Origin: Bacteroidaceae bacterium
Lineage (GTDB): Bacteria; Bacteroidota; Bacteroidia; Bacteroidales; Bacteroidaceae
DNA length: 41,540 nt
Assembly: GCA_017554605.1 (NCBI GenBank)
Contig: JAFZIA010000041.1
Coordinates: forward strand, 1 to 41,540
Direction: 5' to 3'
Shown: positions 15,096-23,744 of the stretch, piece after piece
How the letters are laid out: each line of letters opens with the position of its first letter
Numbering within the stretch: position 1 is the stretch's first letter
Made by a program: the position numbers and the translations under genes
Notes under the pieces: model-generated
What the model saw: the letters and a program-made list of their open reading frames with translations, nothing else
The model's database searches: none
What the model was told of the DNA's origin: nothing

Positions 15096-15932
15096 TTATT
15101 TTTCAAACAATTTGGCAATCTCGTTGCGCTGTGCAAGGGTAGCGTTGAACAGCAGTTCCAGGTTAAGGTTACTCTCCTCGTCGCCTCTGTTTGCGCGCAG
15201 TATGCTGCTGCCTGTAACCGATGGCTGGGTGTAGATAATGCCTTCATCGGTGCTGTTGCCCTCTCCCTCGCCAAAGAAGAGCGTGGTGCCAATCTTTGCT
15301 GTCGATGCGTCCAGAAGCACCTTTTTGTCGTCGATTATAATAACGTGGTCGAGCAGTGTGTCGATGTCGCGTACTTGGTGGGTGGATATTATCACTGTCC
15401 TCTCGTCGTTCATCCCCATTGTTATTGCCTTGCGGAACTGGCTTTTCGAGGGAATGTCGAGTCCGTTGCTCGGTTCGTCCATCACAAGGAAGTTGGTGTT
15501 TGTGGCAAGGGCAAAGCTGATGTAGGCCTTTTTCTTCTGTCCCATCGACAGCTCGCCAAGCTTCACGTCCATCGGCATTTCGAACACTTCGAGGTAGTTT
15601 TTCAACTGCTCGTGGCTGAAGCGCGGGTAGAAGGGTGCTGTTGCATCTACGTAACGCTTGAGTGTGATGTTGGGCAACTCAAACTCCTCGGTTACGATGA
15701 ATGTCTCCTGCAGTGTGTTGGGCTCGCGTCTTTTCACATCGGTGCCGTTGAATCTAATTTCGCCCTTCTGTGCGTGCAGCAGTCCGGTGAGCAGATAGAG
15801 CAGTGTGCTTTTGCCTGTTCCGTTTTTACCCAACAGACCTATTACTTTACCTTTTTCAATGTCGAGCGAAAAATCCTCGAAAATGTTGTTACCCTTTTTG
15901 TAACCGAATGAAAGGTTGCTGATTCTAATCAT
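15096..15932 (-). CDS. ABC transporter ATP-binding protein
   Basis: The 278 residues contain a complete ABC cassette: Walker A GLLGKNGTGKST (about residues 33-44), the signature LSMGQKKK (about 133), Walker B FLVMDEPSNGLD and the H-loop ISTHQVRD. The signature serine is kept. The 60 or so residues after the cassette have no recognised domain. It is the first gene of a minus-strand operon with two permeases and a GntR regulator, so it energises an exporter of unknown substrate. A TACTTTTG promoter box lies about 50 bp upstream. Confidence 0.93.
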   Translation of the reverse strand: MIRISNLSFGYKKGNNIFEDFSLDIEKGKVIGLLGKNGTGKSTLLYLLTGLLHAQKGEIRFNGTDVKRREPNTLQETFIVTEEFELPNITLKRYVDATAPFYPRFSHEQLKNYLEVFEMPMDVKLGELSMGQKKKAYISFALATNTNFLVMDEPSNGLDIPSKSQFRKAITMGMNDERTVIISTHQVRDIDTLLDHVIIIDDKKVLLDASTAKIGTTLFFGEGEGNSTDEGIIYTQPSVTGSSILRANRGDEESNLNLELLFNATLAQRNEIAKLFEK

Positions 15933-15983
15933 AGTAGTATATTTTTTTGTTGTTTATTGGTGTATTAGTGAAGTAGTACACTG

Positions 15984-15991
15984 CAAAAGTA
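15984..15991 (-). promoter_or_regulatory. Promoter of the ABC transporter operon
   Basis: The minus strand reads TACTTTTG, a perfect -7 box, with a leader of about 45 nt before the ATPase start at 15932. Confidence 0.55.
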
Positions 15992-16053
15992 AGCTATTGG
16001 ATTTTATTCTGCAAGAATTTTGCGATATTTTTTTGTTTTATCAGATAGAGGAG

Positions 16054-16241
16054 CTCCGCGGAGCGGTGAGGGGTATAAAAGCTGCAAGCATAGTAGTTGA
16101 ACCTACACACCTGCCTGTCACCCTGACAGTGCGAAGCGTAGGAAGGGTTTCTTAGAACAAGTAAACCCTGCCAGAGTGTATTCTGACAGGGTTTATTCTC
16201 ATTGCAAAATGACTTTTGAGTCACCCTCTCCGCGGAGCGGT
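16054..16241. repeat. Intergenic repeat cluster with palindromes
   Basis: The 14-mer CTCCGCGGAGCGGT occurs at 16054-16067 and 16228-16241; its core CTCCGCGGAG is a perfect palindrome. Between them AAACCCTG (16163-16170) and CAGGGTTT (16187-16194) form a hairpin, extended by CAGA/TCTG across one mismatch. No convincing gene lies in 15933-16320. This looks like an interspersed repeat of the genome that separates two minus-strand genes. Confidence 0.5.
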
Positions 16242-16320
16242 AAGGAGCTGATGACACGAGCTTGGTTCTGACTTGTTTGTACAAGTTTTCCTCTACGCGC
16301 ACAATAAGCACCGAACCTTG

Positions 16321-17187
16321 TCAATCCACCATCACACCCTTGGCTCTGAATTCCGAGAGTGAGTATCCTGTGTGGCGCTTGAAGTACCTGTTGAGGTAGC
16401 TCTGGTCGGGGAAGTTGAACTCCTTTACAAGTTCCTGGAAACTTTTGTGGGTGTACATAAGCACCACCTGAAGCTCAATGATGGTGTATTGGTCGATAAT
16501 CTCCTTGGCATTCTGTCCCGATGCCCGCTGGCATATTGTGTTGAGGTGACGGGTTGAAATCTTGAGCTTGTCGGCATAATACTGCACCGAGCGCTCCTTG
16601 CGGAATTTGTGTGTGAGCATTATCCTGAATTCGTTGAACAGCTTGTCGCGGTTCTCTGAAATTGCTCCCTTGTTCGCCTGCTCGCATTTGTTCTTCATCT
16701 CCTGCATATAAAGCAGCAGTGCATTTACCGACAGGATAATGTTCTTACGGCAAAAATCGCCGCTCTCGGGATTCTCGGCAATCATCATCTCCATCAGGTC
16801 TATCTGACGGAAGATGTTCGATACAAACTCCTTCTCCTGCTCGCTGTTTCCGCCGGCGTGGGGTATGCGCTCAATATCCTCCATACTCTCGGGGCTGAAT
16901 GCGCTGCGTGCCGCGAGCCATATATGCTTGGATACTCCCAGCAGACGTGCCGAAAAGTCGCTTGTAATGTCGAGCAGAAGGATATTGCAGCCGCGCGGAC
17001 AAATGATAGTCTGTCCCGGACGGAAACGGTGCTTCTGTCCGTCGATGCTGAAGAGTGCCTCGCCGCAGATGCACCAGAAAATGGAGGTGAACTGCATCTG
17101 GTACGAGTGCTGCACGAACTGCTGCAACGATGAGCGTATGGTGGCAAAACCCTGTTGGGGTATTTTCTTGAGATATATGTTGTTCAT
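16321..17187 (-). CDS. AraC family transcriptional regulator
   Basis: The 288 residues have an N-terminal cupin-like sensor (FRPGQTIICPRGCNILLL, about residues 56-73) and a C-terminal AraC DNA-binding domain of two helix-turn-helix units: VQYYADKLKISTRHLNTIC, then FQELVKEFNFPDQSYLNRYF, then KRHTGYSLSEFRA. It would bind a small molecule and DNA in the cytosol. It stands alone: the ABC operon downstream has its own promoter, and the B12 operon on the other side is divergent and under riboswitch control. Target and ligand cannot be read from the sequence. The gap to 17374 holds nothing recognisable. Confidence 0.93.
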   Translation of the reverse strand: MNNIYLKKIPQQGFATIRSSLQQFVQHSYQMQFTSIFWCICGEALFSIDGQKHRFRPGQTIICPRGCNILLLDITSDFSARLLGVSKHIWLAARSAFSPESMEDIERIPHAGGNSEQEKEFVSNIFRQIDLMEMMIAENPESGDFCRKNIILSVNALLLYMQEMKNKCEQANKGAISENRDKLFNEFRIMLTHKFRKERSVQYYADKLKISTRHLNTICQRASGQNAKEIIDQYTIIELQVVLMYTHKSFQELVKEFNFPDQSYLNRYFKRHTGYSLSEFRAKGVMVD

Positions 17188-17374
17188 AAAATTTTGCGTA
17201 TTAAGGAAATTTGTACTTTGTGTTGGTGCAATTATCGTTATTTTATTTGAATTTTACAACAGTTAAGCATTAAAAAACCATTATTTTGACTTTTTTTACC
17301 TGTAAATGGGATGCGAGAGGTGGTTTTTTGAGTTATTCTCTTTGGCGTCGCCTCCGAAAAAAAGAAAAAAATCT

Positions 17375-17405
17375 TTTGTTCTTCGTTAGGTTTACACTAT
17401 CTTTG
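17375..17405 (+). promoter_or_regulatory. Promoter of the cobalamin operon
   Basis: TTTG (17375-17378) and TATCTTTG (17398-17405), 19 bp apart, are a near-ideal Bacteroidetes -33/-7 pair. Transcription would run straight into the riboswitch. Confidence 0.7.
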
Positions 17406-17465
17406 CAGCGTCTTGTTCTGCGAAAAGCAGATAACCGTGTAGCAAAATGTTGTTTGCCCAATGGC

Positions 17466-17622
17466 GTATCTGTGCAGATTAAAAGGGAAACAGGTGAGAA
17501 TCCTGTACAGTCCCGCTGCTGTAAGCTCCTTGGTGATGCTTCGTTCAGTCTCTTTTGCCACTGTCTTTTATAGATGGGAAGGCGAGCGAAGCGAGTAAGT
17601 CAGAAGACCTGCAAGACGAGTC
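17466..17622 (+). promoter_or_regulatory. Cobalamin riboswitch
   Basis: The leader has the conserved cobalamin aptamer elements in the right order: AAAAGGGAAACAGGTGAGAA, TCCTGTACAGTCCCGCTGCT followed by GTAA, then GCCACTGTC, then GATGGGAAGGCG, and the B12-box variant GTCAGAAGACCTGC at the end. It lies between the promoter and btuB. Binding of cobalamin should repress expression of the downstream uptake genes. The edges are approximate; the aptamer may begin some 20-40 bases earlier. Confidence 0.92.
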
Positions 17623-17687
17623 AATTGCCCGCAGCGCCCTCGAGGAAAGGGACAGGGTCATTGTTTTATTCAATCCATTTATGCTGT

Positions 17688-19661
17688 ATGCGCCTTGCAC
17701 GCATAACACTATCCCTTGTTGTGGGATACATTGCCCCGTTGTTGCCGCTGTGCCCCCTGTGTGCGCAGAGTGAGGGTGTGTGCACGCTCGACTCGTTGGT
17801 AGTTACCGGCAACAGACATTTGCAGGCTGTGGAGAGCGGTGTGCCCCTGCAGCGTCTCTCGGCGCAGGATATTGAGCGCTTGGGAGTGACCGATGCGGGC
17901 GATGCGATGAAGTATATGAGCGGTGTCACTGTAAAGGATTACGGCGGTGCGGGTGGTCTCAAGACAGTGTCGATACGCGGAATGGGAGCGCAGCACACTG
18001 CCGTCTTTTACGACGGCGTTGCGGTGGGCGACTGTCAGAGCGGGCAGGTTGACTTGGGACGTTTTTCAACCGAAAATCTCGGTGCGCTGCAATTTGTGAT
18101 AGGGCAGGGCGATGATATATATACGTCGGCACGAATGTTTGCATCGGCAGGCTGTGTGTCGCTCGAGACGCGGTTGCCCGAGGGCAATTATATGCGTGCT
18201 ACGGTGCGTGCTGCCTCGTTCGACACATACAAGGCGAGCCTTCTTGCGGGACACTCGTACAGTAACGGATTGAAATCTTCTCTTTTTGCCGATTATACAA
18301 ACTCGGCCGGCGATTATGGATACACGATAGACAATGTGCGCGGAGACATCGGCGGACGGCGTGTGAATGCCGACATTGAGGCTCTGCGTGCCGAGGCCAA
18401 TCTGCAGTGGAGCAGCGGCTATGCTCACACTGTGCGTGCAAAGCTCTATGGCTACGGCTCGCGTCGCGGTGTGCCAGGTGCGGTGATTGTCGATAATCCG
18501 TTGAGCAGCGAGCGCCTGCTGTCGAGGAATTTCTTCGGGCAGATACACTATGAATATGTGGCGTCGGGAAGCGTGCGTATGAAGGCTGCACTCAAACAGA
18601 ATTATACGTTCGACCGCAACCGACAGCCGGCAGCATCTGTCACACACGAATATTCACAATATGAGACCGATGCTTCATATACCGTAAAATGGCAGCCTGC
18701 CGACAATTTCTCTTTTGTATTTGCCGAAGAACTTTTTTATAATACGCTGCATACAAGTAACCGCCACAACGCAATGTCGTCTGTTCCCGAGAGGCTCACT
18801 GTGCTCTCGGCTGCCGCTGCGCGTTACTGCCAAGGGTGGTTGTGTGCGACGGCATCGTTGCTGCACTCTTATGCCGAGGAGTGGACTTCAAAGGGTGAGG
18901 TCGCTCCCTCGCGCTCGCGTTTCTCCCCCTCGTTGACGCTGTCGGTGCAGCCTGCGGGTTGCGGTTGGCTGCTGCGTGCATCGTACAAGGATATTTTCAG
19001 GCTGCCCACGTTCAACGACCTCTATTACCGCGAGAGCGGCAACTACAAGCTGCGCCCCGAAAAGAGCCGTATGCTCAATGCGGGTGTGGCATATGCCGGC
19101 AGTGCGGGCGGGTGGCTCACGTCGCTTCGCTTCTCGCTCGACGGCTACTGCGGACGCGTCGAGGACAAGATTGTTGCCGTGCCGGGAATCTTTGTGTGGA
19201 AGATGAGCAACGTCGACGATGTAAGCCTCACTGGTGCCGATGCCAATCTCTCGGCCGATGTTGAGTTTGGAAAGGCTGCACGGCTCACCCTCGCGGCTGC
19301 ATACAGCTATATGCGTGCCGTCGACGACGGAAAGGGCTCTCCCACAAAAGGACACCAGATAATATATACACCGCTGCACTCGGGCTCTCTCTCGGCTGCG
19401 CTGCATACTGCCGTTGCCGATTTTGGATACTCGCTCCTGTGGAGCGGCGAGCGCTACCGCCTTGCGCAGAATATTCCCTCGACACGTGTCGGCGGATATT
19501 ACGACCATTCGTTCAATGTCTCGCGCAACTGGAACATATCCTCGGCAGTGCTCACTGCAAGGATAGAGGCAATGAATATTCTCGACAGGAATTACGAGAT
19601 TATACGCTACTATCCTATGCCCGGAAGAAACTACCGTCTATCATTAACCCTTAATTTATAA
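17688..19661 (+). CDS. btuB: TonB-dependent cobalamin receptor (BtuB-like)
   Basis: Outer-membrane receptor that would import B12 using TonB energy. The frame is open from 17574, but that region is riboswitch; the ATG at 17688 begins a proper signal peptide (MRLARITLSLVVGYIAPLLP, cleaved near CAQS), giving 657 residues. A plug domain follows (about residues 30-170): LDSLVVTGNRH, GDAMKYMSGVTVKDYGGAG, SIRGMGAQHTAVFYDGV. The remainder is beta-barrel, ending GRNYRLSLTLNL with the expected terminal aromatic/leucine strand. There is no extra N-terminal carboxypeptidase-like domain, unlike SusC proteins. Its B12 role rests on the riboswitch and on the btuG/F/C neighbours. Confidence 0.93.
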   Translation: MRLARITLSLVVGYIAPLLPLCPLCAQSEGVCTLDSLVVTGNRHLQAVESGVPLQRLSAQDIERLGVTDAGDAMKYMSGVTVKDYGGAGGLKTVSIRGMGAQHTAVFYDGVAVGDCQSGQVDLGRFSTENLGALQFVIGQGDDIYTSARMFASAGCVSLETRLPEGNYMRATVRAASFDTYKASLLAGHSYSNGLKSSLFADYTNSAGDYGYTIDNVRGDIGGRRVNADIEALRAEANLQWSSGYAHTVRAKLYGYGSRRGVPGAVIVDNPLSSERLLSRNFFGQIHYEYVASGSVRMKAALKQNYTFDRNRQPAASVTHEYSQYETDASYTVKWQPADNFSFVFAEELFYNTLHTSNRHNAMSSVPERLTVLSAAAARYCQGWLCATASLLHSYAEEWTSKGEVAPSRSRFSPSLTLSVQPAGCGWLLRASYKDIFRLPTFNDLYYRESGNYKLRPEKSRMLNAGVAYAGSAGGWLTSLRFSLDGYCGRVEDKIVAVPGIFVWKMSNVDDVSLTGADANLSADVEFGKAARLTLAAAYSYMRAVDDGKGSPTKGHQIIYTPLHSGSLSAALHTAVADFGYSLLWSGERYRLAQNIPSTRVGGYYDHSFNVSRNWNISSAVLTARIEAMNILDRNYEIIRYYPMPGRNYRLSLTLNL

Positions 19662-19664
19662 GTT

Positions 19665-20750
19665 ATGAAAAAAATGCCGTTAAAATCTTTGTTTCTCTCG
19701 GCGGTGTGTGTGTTTGCGGGTATTGCACTTGTGTCGTGCAGCAACGACGACGATAATGCCCCCGGCGGCGCTGCGCCTGCGGCAAGCAACGGCTGCTATG
19801 TGCTGAACTGTGGCAATTGGGGCGGCAACGATGCCTCGTTGCAGTACTACGATTATGCAACAGGCCTTGCATCAGCTCCTGACGCCGATGCGAATATCTT
19901 TGCGGTGCAGAATGGCGCGATGCTCGGCGACCTTGCGCAGGATATGTTGTGGGTGGGTGATAAGCTGTTCGTGTCGGTTAGCGGCTCGCAAAAGCTCGAG
20001 GTGCTCGACGAGGAGGGCAGGCGTCTGCGCGAGCCTTATCTTTACGGCGGGGAGGGTGCCTCGCCCCGTATGCTCGCAACCGACGGGAAGTATGTATATG
20101 TGACAAACTACGACGGTAACGTCTATGTCTACAGTGCCTACACGGCTGAGTTTGTAAAGACTATTGCAGTGGGCGCACGTCCCGAGGGAATAAGTTGCAC
20201 CAACGGTATGCTTGTGGTGAACAATTCGGGCGACCTCTACGCTTACAACGGTACAGTGTCGGTAATCGACCTCAATAGCGAAGAAAAGCGCGATATACAG
20301 CTTGTGAATCCTTATACCGCGAGCGTTGTGTGCAACGGCGATGTGTATATAATAGACAGCGGCAACTACTACGATTTTCCCTCTACTGTCTACCGTGTTT
20401 CTGTGGAAGAGGCGACGGTTGAGGCTCTGGGCTTCTCGGCATCGGCAATTGCTGCATACGAGGATAAGATATACTATGTAAACAACGAGTGGAGCTACGA
20501 GGTAAACAACTACGTGGCAAGCCCTCTCTATTCTTACGATACTGTTACGGGCGAGAGTGAAGAGGTTCTTCCCGCCGAGGCTATGACAAATGTTAATTCC
20601 CTCTCGGTGAACCCCGAGAATGGCGATATTTACGTGGGCTATGCTCAGTACGGCGTGCTTGGCACAATGAATGTATATACCCTCACAGGCGAGGCAAAGG
20701 GTACATTTACAGTAGGATATTATACAACAGGAGCATATTTTGAAAACTGA
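19665..20750 (+). CDS. btuG: Surface lipoprotein beta-propeller, BtuG-like
   Basis: The 361 residues begin with a lipoprotein signal, VFAGIALVSC, and the mature start CSNDDDN has the acidic pattern that sends Bacteroidetes lipoproteins to the cell surface. The rest reads as repeated propeller blades of the YncE/DUF5074 type: LFVSVSGSQKLEVLDEEG, KYVYVTNYDGNVYVYSAYT, LVVNNSGDLYAYNGTVSVI. In Bacteroides, BtuG is such a propeller; it binds B12 very tightly on top of BtuB. Location 3 bp after btuB under a cobalamin riboswitch supports the same role. The next gene overlaps its last bases. Confidence 0.85.
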   Translation: MKKMPLKSLFLSAVCVFAGIALVSCSNDDDNAPGGAAPAASNGCYVLNCGNWGGNDASLQYYDYATGLASAPDADANIFAVQNGAMLGDLAQDMLWVGDKLFVSVSGSQKLEVLDEEGRRLREPYLYGGEGASPRMLATDGKYVYVTNYDGNVYVYSAYTAEFVKTIAVGARPEGISCTNGMLVVNNSGDLYAYNGTVSVIDLNSEEKRDIQLVNPYTASVVCNGDVYIIDSGNYYDFPSTVYRVSVEEATVEALGFSASAIAAYEDKIYYVNNEWSYEVNNYVASPLYSYDTVTGESEEVLPAEAMTNVNSLSVNPENGDIYVGYAQYGVLGTMNVYTLTGEAKGTFTVGYYTTGAYFEN

Positions 20751-21888
20751 AAAAAATAAAGGACTCTTTCTGCTGCCGCTGGCAGTGGTATTCATTTGCC
20801 TTGCCGTTGCATCGTGCAGCGGCAGGGCAAAAAGTGCAAATGTGGCAGTGGCGGGCGATACGCTTGCAATGCGTCACGCATCGCTGTTGACAATGGTTGA
20901 GTGCGACGGTTATACGGTTGCCGATGTCAAGAACCCGTGGAGCGGGGGAGTGATGGGCCGCTACATTCTTGTGGATAAGGGCGCATCGTTGCCCGAGGGG
21001 CTGCCTTCGGGACGGGTGCTGCGCACTCCGCTCGATAAAATGCTGGTATTCTCCACCGTGCACGCGGAACTTATATGCAACCTCGGTTGCGCCGATGCCA
21101 TAAAGGGTGTGTGCGAGGCGCAATATATGACGCAGCCCGCTGTTGCTGCAGAGCTTGCGAGCGGTGCGGTTGCCGATTGCGGCAGCTCACTCAATATAAA
21201 TGTGGAGCGTGTAGTACAGTTGTCACCCCAGGCTGTGTGGGTGCTGCCATACGAGAATGGGGGATACGGCAAGCTCGACAAGCTCCCTTATACGCTTGTG
21301 GAGTGTGTAGAGTATATGGAAAATTCTCCGCTTGCCGCAGCCGAATGGATGCGTTTCTATGGCCGTCTGTTGGGACGCGCCTCTGCTGCCGACTCGCTCT
21401 TTGCGGTTGTGGAGTCCTCTTATCTGTCGTTGCGCGACAGCCTGGCACACTGCACGTCCCGTCCCACTCTTATGTGCGAGCTCAAAAGCAGCTCGGCCTG
21501 GTATATGCCTGCTGCAAAAAGCACAATGGGGCAGTTGTACAGCGATGCGGGTGCCGATTATCTTTTTTCTTCGTACGATGGTAGCGGCTCTGTGCCTCTT
21601 GCCTTTGAGACAGTGCTGCACCGTGCCGCAGATGCCGACTTTTGGCTCATAAAGTACGGCGGCGCGCAAAAGACATATAAGAGCCTTCTCGGGGAGTATG
21701 GCGGCTACGCTCACTTTCGTCCCTACAAGGAGCGCAATATTTTTGCCTGTAATTTGAGCGAGAGACGTTTTTACGAGGAGACTCCCTTTCGTCCCGATAT
21801 TCTTTTGCGTGAGCTTGCGTCAATCTTTCACCCCGAAATAACAGAAGGTTATAAAAGACGATATTATGAGGAACTCGAAGAGGAATGA
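20740..21888 (+). CDS. btuF: Cobalamin-binding lipoprotein (BtuF-like)
   Basis: Substrate-binding protein of the inner-membrane B12 transporter. The start is a TTG at 20740, overlapping the end of btuG by 11 bp; no ATG or GTG lies in frame before the signal sequence, so translation is probably coupled. The signal LAVVFICLAVASC ends in a lipobox, and the mature CSGRAK lacks the acidic surface signal, so it should stay in the periplasm. The body is a class III (FecB/BtuF) two-lobe fold: LVFSTVHAELICNLG, AIKGVCEAQYMT, NINVERVVQLSPQAVWVLPY. Length 382. Confidence 0.85.
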   Translation: MKTEKNKGLFLLPLAVVFICLAVASCSGRAKSANVAVAGDTLAMRHASLLTMVECDGYTVADVKNPWSGGVMGRYILVDKGASLPEGLPSGRVLRTPLDKMLVFSTVHAELICNLGCADAIKGVCEAQYMTQPAVAAELASGAVADCGSSLNINVERVVQLSPQAVWVLPYENGGYGKLDKLPYTLVECVEYMENSPLAAAEWMRFYGRLLGRASAADSLFAVVESSYLSLRDSLAHCTSRPTLMCELKSSSAWYMPAAKSTMGQLYSDAGADYLFSSYDGSGSVPLAFETVLHRAADADFWLIKYGGAQKTYKSLLGEYGGYAHFRPYKERNIFACNLSERRFYEETPFRPDILLRELASIFHPEITEGYKRRYYEELEEE

Positions 21889-22897
21889 ATTTTTTATGAT
21901 GATTGTTGCCGTGCTGTCGGCTCTGCTGCTGTTTGTGGCGAACCTCTTTTGGGGTGCAGTAAGCGTGCCGGCATCCGAGGTGCTGAATGTCCTTTTGGGT
22001 AGCGCTCCCGATGATTCGGCGTGGAGCCTTATTGTGTTGGAGTCCCGCCTACCGCAGGCTGCAACGGCATTCCTTGCGGGTGCGGCACTGTCGGTTGCTG
22101 GACTCTTGTTGCAGACACTCTTTGGCAATCCACTTGCGGGCCCCGAGGTTTTTGGAATAAACAGCGGTGCTGGTGTGGGTGTAGCCGTGGTAATGCTTCT
22201 GCTGCAAGGTACTTTTGCTGCGGGTGCGTTGAGTCTCTCGGGCTATGCGGCTGTGCTTGCTGGAGCTTTCCTGGGGGCGTTGCTTGTCATTGCCATTATA
22301 CTGGGGTTGTCCTCCTGGGTGCGCAACAGCCTCTATCTGCTCATTGCGGGTCTTGCGGTGAGCTATCTTGCCTCGGCGGTAATTACGCTGCTCAATTATT
22401 TCTCCACGGCCGAGGGGGTACACTCGTATCTCATTTGGGGTATGGGAGATTTTGGCGGAGTGTCGTTGGAACATCTGCCGCTGTTTGCCGTGCTGCTCAT
22501 AGCTGCGCTTGTGGCTTCGTTTATGATGGTGAAGCCTTTGAACGCTCTTCTGCTTGGCGATGCGTATGCTGCTAATCTGGGTGTGCACACAAGGCGTGCG
22601 CGCGGTATACTGTTGCTGCTCACTGGCTTTCTCACGGCGACAGTCACAGCCTTCTGCGGGCCAATCTCTTTTATAGGTCTTGCAGTGCCGCATTTTGCCC
22701 GTCTCGCCCTGCGTACAAACAATCATATTTATCTGCTCCCCTCAACATTGCTGTTGGGCGGTGCAGTGGCGCTGCTCTGCAATCTTATATGCCAGCTTCC
22801 CGGTGACAGCGGACTTGTTCCTTTGGGTGCTGTTACTCCGCTCATCGGTGCTCCAGTTATACTGTATGTGGTGTTGCGCGACAAGGGAACGCGATAA
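21866..22897 (+). CDS. btuC: FecCD-type ABC permease (BtuC-like)
   Basis: The 343-residue permease has about ten membrane helices and the signature segments of the FecCD family: RLPQAATAFLAGAALSVAG, LLQTLFGNPLAGPEVFGI, and GPISFIGLAVPHFARL, which holds the coupling loop to the ATPase. It overlaps the end of btuF by 23 bp. The expected ATPase (btuD) does not follow: the operon ends in a terminator and then rpe begins, so the ATPase must be supplied from elsewhere in the genome. Confidence 0.92.
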   Translation: MRNSKRNEFFMMIVAVLSALLLFVANLFWGAVSVPASEVLNVLLGSAPDDSAWSLIVLESRLPQAATAFLAGAALSVAGLLLQTLFGNPLAGPEVFGINSGAGVGVAVVMLLLQGTFAAGALSLSGYAAVLAGAFLGALLVIAIILGLSSWVRNSLYLLIAGLAVSYLASAVITLLNYFSTAEGVHSYLIWGMGDFGGVSLEHLPLFAVLLIAALVASFMMVKPLNALLLGDAYAANLGVHTRRARGILLLLTGFLTATVTAFCGPISFIGLAVPHFARLALRTNNHIYLLPSTLLLGGAVALLCNLICQLPGDSGLVPLGAVTPLIGAPVILYVVLRDKGTR

Positions 22898-22908
22898 AAA
22901 ACGCATCA

Positions 22909-22932
22909 GATAATAATAATTATCGTTTTTTC
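22909..22932 (+). terminator. Terminator of the cobalamin operon
   Basis: GATAAT (22909-22914) and ATTATC (22919-22924) flank a 4-nt loop, followed by GTTTTTTCTTTTTTTC. The stem is AT-rich but the U-tract is long, just past the btuC stop. Confidence 0.55.
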
Positions 22933-22956
22933 TTTTTTTCTGAGAGCCTTTTGCAT

Positions 22957-22964
22957 TATCTTCG
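22957..22964 (+). promoter_or_regulatory. Promoter -7 box for rpe
   Basis: TATCTTCG, a close TAnnTTTG variant, lies 33 bp before the rpe ATG. The same TATCTTCG box precedes nrnA and the DUF4827 gene. Confidence 0.5.
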
Positions 22965-22996
22965 CAAAAAATGAATAAACAAAAAACAATATACCT

Positions 22997-23647
22997 ATGA
23001 GTCAGATTGTATCGCCGTCGTTGTTGTCGGCTAACTTCGGAAATTTGCAGCAAGACCTTGAAATGATTAACAGCAGCAATGCCGATTGGCTGCACATTGA
23101 TATTATGGACGGAGTATTCGTTCCCAATATTTCATTCGGCCCTCCCGTGCTGCAATATGTAGCAAAATTATGCAACAAGCCTCTCGATGTGCATCTGATG
23201 GTGGTGAACCCTATGAATTACCTCGATGCTGTTAAGGCGCTTGGTGCAAGAATAATGAATATACATTACGAGGCCGAGACACATCTGCACCGTGCGATAA
23301 TGCAGATTAAAGACGCGGGAATGATGGCAGGCGTAACACTTAACCCCTCGACTCCCGTCGTGATGCTCAAAGATATTATTGCCGACCTCGACCTTGTGTT
23401 GCTGATGAGTGTAAACCCCGGTTTTGGCGGTCAGAAGTTCATTGCCCACACTGTGGACAAGGTGCGCGAGTTGCGCGAGCTCATCGATGCTACTGGTTCG
23501 AAGGCGGTCATTGAGGTTGACGGTGGCGTAAATGTGGAGACCGGAAAATTGCTTGCCGATGCAGGTGCCGATGCTCTTGTTGCGGGCAATGCGGTGTTCA
23601 AGGCCGACGACCCCCAGGCTGTGATTGACGCTCTGCGGGCATTGTAA
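22997..23647 (+). CDS. rpe: Ribulose-phosphate 3-epimerase
   Basis: Interconverts ribulose 5-phosphate and xylulose 5-phosphate in the pentose phosphate pathway, in the cytosol. At 216 residues it has normal TIM-barrel length. Motifs: SPSLLSANFGNL, the metal and catalytic segment HIDIMDGVFVPNISFGPPVL, DVHLMVVNP, SVNPGFGGQKFI and EVDGGVN. It has its own promoter and precedes comEC on the same strand with a 97-bp gap that holds no other gene. Confidence 0.97.
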   Translation: MSQIVSPSLLSANFGNLQQDLEMINSSNADWLHIDIMDGVFVPNISFGPPVLQYVAKLCNKPLDVHLMVVNPMNYLDAVKALGARIMNIHYEAETHLHRAIMQIKDAGMMAGVTLNPSTPVVMLKDIIADLDLVLLMSVNPGFGGQKFIAHTVDKVRELRELIDATGSKAVIEVDGGVNVETGKLLADAGADALVAGNAVFKADDPQAVIDALRAL

Positions 23648-23744
23648 TTAGTGGCTTTCCTTTATTGTCGGCTGTCGTGTGCCTCAATAGTGCAATAGCT
23701 TTCCCTTTGCGGTAGCAGGCAGGGACAGCATACATTTTTGTACA

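Noticed and set aside
15994-16311. Minus-strand frame between the ABC operon and AraC gene
   Set aside because: It spans the palindromic repeat cluster and encodes no recognisable sequence.
17555-17773. Frames overlapping the cobalamin riboswitch
   Set aside because: The region is the conserved aptamer; btuB starts at 17688 with a signal peptide.
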